From contig LUCM01009859.1 in assembly GCA_008360955.1 (NCBI GenBank), forward strand, positions 271,355 through 335,354: DNA of 64,000 bases, read 5' to 3'. A model generated the notes under the pieces. That model was not told where the DNA came from and did no database searches. It saw nothing but the letters and a program-made list of their open reading frames with translations. The DNA is from Fasciolopsis buskii (Eukaryota > Platyhelminthes > Trematoda > Plagiorchiida > Fasciolidae). Shown here one piece after another: positions 58,775 through 64,000 of the stretch (position 1 is the first letter of the stretch; every line of letters starts with the position of its first letter). The position numbers and the translations under genes are program-made.

Positions 58775-58935
58775 TGCTTATTGTTTGAAAAATCTACATT
58801 ATTTCTGGAACATGTGAACGATCACCAGAAGGTTGCCCAACAGGTGACAGGAAGATCAGGAGGGATTCGAACTCACCAAAGTTATGTCTCAAGGACAGGA
58901 ATCTTTTAGCCTAACTATTACTGGAGGAGGAAACC
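58775..58935 (-). mobile_element. Diverged SINE copy 5
   Basis: On the minus strand a tRNA-like head with B box GAGTTCGAATCC is followed by CTGTTGGGCAACCTTCTGG and TTCCAGAAATAATGTAGA, matching the SINE body and tail of copies 1-4 at lower identity. Confidence 0.6.
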
Positions 58936-58939
58936 CACG

Positions 58940-59143
58940 ATGGAAGAAAAATTTGGGCATATTGGACATTTGGATTACAGGTTCTCCAGGAAGGTCAGTT
59001 TTCTTAGGCTGAATCGCTCCACCGCACTGACTGAGTATGCTATCCGTAACGAAGACCGACCGGTAGTGACTACCTTCGGTAATATAATTTGCAAATGCAA
59101 TCCGCCTAGTTTCTGCTTGAATCTCCCGGATGAGTTAACTTAA
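58940..59143 (+). CDS. Candidate small ORF
   Basis: ATG in a favourable context (CACGATGG) opens 67 codons: MEEKFGHIGHLDYRFSRKVS, then STALTEYAIRNEDRPVVTTF and a Cys-containing end. It begins right beside an old SINE, so an exonised or chance frame is possible. A donor-like TTCG/GTAATA lies inside. Confidence 0.27.
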   Translation: MEEKFGHIGHLDYRFSRKVSFLRLNRSTALTEYAIRNEDRPVVTTFGNIICKCNPPSFCLNLPDELT

Positions 59144-59149
59144 CTAACT

Positions 59150-60190
59150 ATCTAAAATTTCTTCATGATCAGTTGTTTGTAATTCTCTGGTAACTTACTG
59201 GTTGACGATGCATTTACGTACACCTATTTCAGTGATGAGGTTCGAATTAGTTTCTCAACAGTCTTAGATTTTTTAACAAGAAACACGGTTCACTCGGCAT
59301 CTTGTCATTTTAGAATTGTAGCTCGATTTCCATTTTTCCTGGTGCCGTTCGATGTGGTGAAGTCAAGCTTTGGGAAACGATTATGCCTTCCCTTAGAGTA
59401 TAAGTACTAGGCTGCGAGGAAGCAACGGGCATCGATTTGCTCTATTTAAATGCCGTTAAACTTATTTGCGATCATAATTAGTCACACTTTGCAAATTACG
59501 AAGTTTGGAAAGGATCGTAACAGGTTGCGCATGAGTCAGATTGCAAATTTCTTCTTAAGCAAGCGAGCAATAGGTATTAGCCTTATCTGACTAGTTTATT
59601 CCAATTTCAGACCTTATCCTCATTTCCCGCCTGACAACGAATTGTGCGTCGTGGGGTCCAGCGCATCAATGAGAAAAGCACTGGGAACTAACTAGGCGGA
59701 TAGTATAAGAAGTAGGGTGGAAAGTCCAACCATCGGACGTGTGAATGAAATCTCAGATGCAAGTAGGAACTTTCAGTATGTCTGTCCCACACAATTTAGA
59801 CCAACAAAAACATCGCCTAATCTCATTCGGACTGTCCGCTTGATCGGTCATGTTGCACACCTAGCGCGAACGACAGCAGTCACAGCAATATAGCGAGAAT
59901 TGAAACAATCAACAAACCAGACGGCAGACATTGTGACATGTACGTGTAAAGGTGCATATCCGATTGGGGGCATAGTCTGGTAAGGATGTGATGTGTACCG
60001 AAGTGTTGGTGGGATTCGCTTCATCTCATTTCCTCGTGGTATTTTGGAGGCCAGAAGAACGGAACGGAAAAAGCGGGACCGCTAACCCGTCATTTCCGAC
60101 GGACCGACAGGCCGACTGGCTGACCACCGGACAGCCGAATGGGCAAGCGAGTGCTCAACTAACCGAAAGACAAACAAGCACTTTCACTTG
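59150..60190. other. No gene supported
   Basis: Holds a GC-rich degenerate CCGA/GACC tract near 60080-60165 that produces a long plus-strand frame of low complexity. Confidence 0.45.
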
Positions 60191-60652
60191 TCAGATGAAG
60201 AATAACAATGGGGAGCAGTTCGTTTGTGCCTGAATTTGTTTGTGGGTTGTATATTCACCCGCCTGACGAGGTCCTTTCGGGTGAGGAATAGTGCGTGAGA
60301 GTAATAAGGGTAACAAAATCAGAACAATTTTGGGACTATTTAGACAGTCACAATTTGACAACCGCTTCACCTGATTGTGTTTAGCATAAACTGTGCCAGG
60401 TTTTCGCGGGTCGTAAGAAAGGTGTTTGACAGGCAGTGTTTCCAAGGAATTATCGCGCGAGGTGAGCTGAATGTATCCGGAGACTGCACAATGAGAAAAT
60501 TCATAGATGAGCGAAAAAACTGTCCACTGGTAAGTTGGCGTCGACTGCTGTGCTAAGCCTATATTGTGCGCATTCAGTATTATTGAATGAAGATATCTCG
60601 TTATTTCCAATGCCACAATTGTGATTGCATTATCTTGAATATCGTCGCGCAT
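60191..60652 (-). CDS. Longest open frame of the window (153 codons)
   Basis: ATG at 60652 (MRDDIQDNAITIVALEITRY) to a stop. It includes LTSRDNSLETLPVKHLSYDP and a hydrophobic run IVLILLPLLLSRTIP near residue 120. Composition is fairly natural, but the frame is close to what chance could give once in 64 kb. I see no splice sites that define it and recognise no family. If real, the hydrophobic run could be a membrane segment. Confidence 0.3.
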   Translation of the reverse strand: MRDDIQDNAITIVALEITRYLHSIILNAHNIGLAQQSTPTYQWTVFSLIYEFSHCAVSGYIQLTSRDNSLETLPVKHLSYDPRKPGTVYAKHNQVKRLSNCDCLNSPKIVLILLPLLLSRTIPHPKGPRQAGEYTTHKQIQAQTNCSPLLFFI

Positions 60653-60659
60653 GGTTTTT

Positions 60660-61730
60660 TGCTGATCCCAGTTTTATAGCCATTTAGCCAAAGACAAACG
60701 TAATGCGTGTTTCAAAGGACCGGAGGCTCTATTGGCAGTCGGAAACTCGATGAGATGTTGAATGATCCCGGGCTATTCAGCTTCAAAAGTATAATACTTT
60801 TGATAACAAGTCTCGCGCCTCGTTATACCATCTGATCATTGATAACAAAACCGTAGAACCGTTGTCAGGATCGCAAAGAGTATTCACTATACTTCATATG
60901 ATATCAGCGTCAATTTTACTATATTTATCTTCCCACACTCAAATCTGCATTCTCGATATCATCATCATCATCATCTCATTATTGCAGTATTCGAATCATC
61001 GTCATCACCTTCGTCGTTCTCACTATCATCATTATCGACATAATCATTCTCGCGTTAATCAAACCACTGTCCCGTGCGCGTAATCGTCCCAACTGCCAAA
61101 ACCATCGGTTTAACCCCTTTACTACTGTTTTCGCCGCAGTTTCAAATTGGACGTAATTGTTCATCTAAAATTTTATAGGTCGTACGGAACATAATTTAAG
61201 TTGTGTTCTCATTTAAAGAGAAATCTTTTGCATTTCTGTGACTGCTTGTTCGTGCAAAACAATCAACAATGTTGGGAGTGGATATCAAGTTCACGAAGTT
61301 TTTTCTGGATCGTACGTTTGTGGGATCGACTGTTCTGTTGCAGTGTTCTTACTCGTTTTCTTACCCTGAAACTGTCAACATGCCAAACGATGTGCTCAAG
61401 TTCTGAACGATTTCTAATAGGTTCAGTTCGTTGACCAGAACACTTCTGGGTTCTATTTCAAGACGCACTGGGCTCTTCCGTTCATGTTGCATCTCACAGT
61501 AAACTTTGGTCGAAATCAGTCTCCTAGAATGGCTTATGGTCAAATGCTACAGTGAAAGCTCCAAGTCTACTTGCACGCGTGGTGGTACAAATATTTAAGA
61601 CACATGGGGTCAGCCTACAGCCAGCACTTTCGGATATCTGTATTTCTGGTCCTTCTCGACGTCCCCAGTTGTTGCAAATCTTCTCGGATAAAATCATCAG
61701 AGAAGTTCCTGTACGGATAATCAGACATAG
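60660..61730. other. No gene supported
   Basis: Includes degenerate ATC/TCATCG simple sequence at 60955-61050. Remaining frames look random. Confidence 0.45.
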
Positions 61731-61734
61731 GAGA

Positions 61735-62017
61735 TTAAATCGTCTGGCAATCTATAGACGATAAGGTACAACTGGCAAAGCCACTTGTGTATTGGCTCTT
61801 GTTAGCTGCGGGTTTGATCGAAAACACTGTTGAAAAACAAAAAGAATTTATCAGGGGATTGTGGTAGATACATAACGTTACTTAAGACAGCAAGTGATTT
61901 ATATATGATACTTTCCACCGAACACGTGTAGCATTCCTGCCGTAATGTTTTCATCCAAAGAGTAAATATATCTATTATTTGCGTCAACGCATTATCTTTT
62001 AGCTTCGAGGCAGGCAT
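61735..62017 (-). CDS. Candidate gene end with a 55-base intron
   Basis: Leftward, exon 62017-61882 starts at an ATG (ASKLKDNALTQIIDIFTLWM, then QECYTCSVESIIYKSLAVL) and ends at CTTAA/GTAACG. The intron, 61881-61827, has a branch-like CTGATAA and a strong TTTTTGTTTTTTCAACAG. The second exon joins in phase and reads FSIKPAANKSQYTSGFASCT, ending SSIDCQTI-stop. The frame is also open for 14 codons above the ATG, so an upstream exon is possible. Reading through the intron also gives an open frame, so splicing is inference. Family unknown. Confidence 0.4.
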
Positions 62018-62319
62018 AGCCTTTGAGGCATTATTTCGTGGAAGAAGAACTAGTCACGGCATAAACTTAGATTACCGGGTTGAACTAAAAAAATCGATGA
62101 ACAGTTAAGCAAAAGTAAACCAAGAATGCGAGCCTTATTTTCCTGCACGCAATTTCTTCTGACTTTTTCTTGAGTGTTCAGAGAAGTCGGATCTGATCTT
62201 GTCGTCGTGTGCTCATTCGCGCGCTCGGTGAAATAAATGCCCGTGGCATTTTTCTAGAAAATTTCCATTAGTTTTGAATGAAAACTGCACGAGTAGACGA
62301 TAAGCTTTACTGTTTGGCA

Positions 62320-62338
62320 CCCCCCCCCCCCCCCCCCC
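62320..62338. repeat. Poly(C) run of 19
   Basis: Nineteen consecutive C followed by TATATATG. Such a run is rare in AT-rich sequence and prone to length error in sequencing. Confidence 0.95.
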
Positions 62339-62733
62339 TATATATGTATCATCTTTAGAGTTTTAAATTTATGTCCCACCAACTCATTTTTTGATATGTC
62401 TTGTTAATTTTGGGCAGATTCATTCGGTGGAGGTGCAGGTGTGATTCATAGACTATTGTTTGTTTTAGTTTAATTCAGCGAAGCTCGGCCCCAATTTGGA
62501 CCGTCATGAATCCTGTTTAACAGCAGATGTTTACCATTGTTATTTGTACTAAAGTATGTATGTACATAATTTTGCGTACAATTAAGATAATGTGCATTTC
62601 GGTTAAAAGAGAATGTGAGGATCGACAATAAAATTTAGGAGAGAATTAAGTAATTCTAAATAAAATGAACATGATCACTCCGTGAAAAATATATAAAACT
62701 TCGACCCGAGGAATAATCAATGGAGCATTATGA

Positions 62734-62964
62734 CTAGCTTTGCTCAGGATTGTTGGTTGAACCCAGTCGCGGTTTGTAAAATGTTGTGCCTAAAATATGG
62801 GACCAGTGGAGTCCCGTGATATCGATTCTAGATGATGTGGAATGAAGAGCGGATCGTGTAGAAACATGAAAACGACGCTTTGGAAGATCGCTGTGCAGAG
62901 GATGTGTGGGATAAGAGAGAATTTCGTGAGCAAATTTCTCAATGCCAGAAGTGCTGATCAGCAC
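62734..62964. other. Opposing coding-like frames, unresolved
   Basis: The minus strand reads ISTSGIEKFAHEILSYPTHP, then DLPKRRFHVSTRSALHSTSS to a stop. The plus strand at 62861-62953 reads KHENDALEDRCAEDVWDKRE, then FREQISQCQKC to a stop, with GTGAGC inside. At most one can be real. Confidence 0.25.
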
Positions 62965-63007
62965 TAGATTGATTCAATCTTCAGCTGTGGTAAAGTGACA
63001 CCAACGG

Positions 63008-63280
63008 CTAATAATGGAGTTGCTCAGGGCGAGAATTACTTGAAGGCTTTGTTAAGAAAACCTTGAAAAATGATGGGAAAACAGTAAAGAAGGAATGGAA
63101 AAACACTGTTATACAAATCCCAGATGCTGCTTGTGTTCACTATGCATTACGAGCTTCTGACTTTGAAATGACATACCGTCAGGATTCTATTAACACGGTC
63201 AGATGAGGTCAATTCAGATTTATCATTCGCTAGGGCTCGACTGTAAAGTTTACGAATCCAGATTGGTAAGTTGTTGTTAG
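63008..63280 (-). CDS. Candidate two-exon gene end
   Basis: Leftward, exon 63280-63177 follows a strong acceptor (CGCCCCTTTCTCAG) and ends at CTGACG/GTATGT. Only one frame is open: NNNLPIWIRKLYSRALANDK, then SELTSSDRVNRILT. The next acceptor (TTTCCCATCATTTTTCAAG) opens exon 63061-63008 in phase, FLTKPSSNSRPEQLHY and a stop. The introns would be 115 bases here and unknown upstream. No domain known. Confidence 0.35.
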
Positions 63281-63289
63281 CTGAGAAAG

Positions 63290-64000
63290 GGGCGGTTTCG
63301 GACGACCATGGGCAGCGTGACCGAGAGAGAAGAGAAGATAACGCATGTGTGTGATCAATCGATTTGAAGTGTTGAGATTTAAGCACGATTGGTGCAGCGG
63401 GCATCCGTAAACGGATATGGTTGTTGGGTACTTTGATATATATTGTTCAACGGTTTGAGATGTGGAAGAATAGTGGGGTAGGTGGTTTGTAAAGTCGCTG
63501 AGTAGTGGAGAAAAGTACGGTGACCAACGCGCATTGTACAGGGCCTGATTTGTGTCAAGATTTGGTTTTGTCCTTGCGTGCACGTGGTTCCGGTGGTAAA
63601 AATATCGTCAGACCATCTAATAAGGTCTGGGACAACAAGTGTTTCCGTGTGTGTGGTGCCAAGTGGAACGGTACCGCTGAGGACGATTGGATGCCGTATC
63701 GAAGACAGTCTAGTAAAGGGCAAGGGACGGGTTTACGTTCGTTGCGTTTAGGACTTTAAAGATTGCCCGGTTTGTGAATGGGAGGCGCACAGTTTCCAAA
63801 CTCTCGTTAGATTTTAGCTAACTGATGCTTCGTGGTGATGCGTAGAAAGCAGGCGCTAGTGTAGCCAGCTCTGTCTAGTTTAAGACGACGACGTCAGGAC
63901 GAATGGGCAATTGCTTAGCAGTAAGAACTTGCTAGATTTGCCGTTGATTAATAGGTACATGGTGACGGGTATTCAGCGAATTCCAGGCTGGAGTTCTTTT
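63290..64000. other. No gene firmly supported
   Basis: Overlapping frames on both strands at 63.2-63.76 kb (the plus-strand one includes GSGGKNIVRPSNKVWDNK) lack splice support. The window ends before anything can be resolved. Confidence 0.4.

Noticed and set aside
59988..60233. 81-codon plus-strand open frame
   Set aside because: Most of it is a degenerate CCGA/GACC tract; no splice context.

Overview
The window looks like an animal nuclear genome, most likely a parasitic flatworm and plausibly a tapeworm. It is moderately AT-rich and gene-poor, and the longest uninterrupted frame is only about 150 codons. Coding-like blocks are short and flanked by GT/AG splice signals, and several of the inferred introns are only 28-60 bases long. 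The recognisable mobile elements are decayed RTE-like and CR1/Rex1-like non-LTR retrotransposons and a tRNA-derived SINE family, a mixture familiar from flatworms. I cannot name the species. There is no sign of bacterial organisation, a real rRNA or tRNA gene, or a CRISPR array.

Mobile DNA is the best-supported content. A decayed CR1/Rex1-like element runs rightward at about 13.7-15.8 kb. It is interrupted by one SINE (14.89-15.06 kb) and followed at once by another (15.77-15.96 kb). Further SINE copies lie at 48.5, 52.3, 56.8 and 58.8 kb, in both orientations. Two RTE-like fragments lie leftward at 23.5-24.5 kb (reverse transcriptase end) and 28.1-28.4 kb (endonuclease start). A fold-back repeat at 58.5-58.7 kb shares its tail with a copy at 18.7 kb, and an unclassified repeat occurs twice (28.8 and 32.8 kb). 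Simple repeats are frequent, including a run of 19 C at 62.3 kb.

Protein-coding genes can only be given as candidate exons. I recognised no conserved domain well enough to assign a function or a gene symbol. The strongest candidates are open frames with natural amino-acid composition that start exactly at a good splice acceptor. On the minus strand these are 51.5-51.8 kb, 43.0-43.6 kb, 35.1-35.3 kb, 61.7-62.0 kb and 20.35-23.3 kb; the last may encode a single-pass membrane protein whose membrane helix is split by a 50-base intron. On the plus strand they are 27.8-28.0 kb and 54.7-56.3 kb. Weaker candidates are listed with low confidence. Short open frames behind good splice sites arise easily by chance, and some candidates on opposite strands exclude each other, so many low-confidence entries should be expected to fail.

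The rest, well over half of the window, is intergenic or intronic sequence in which I see no gene.
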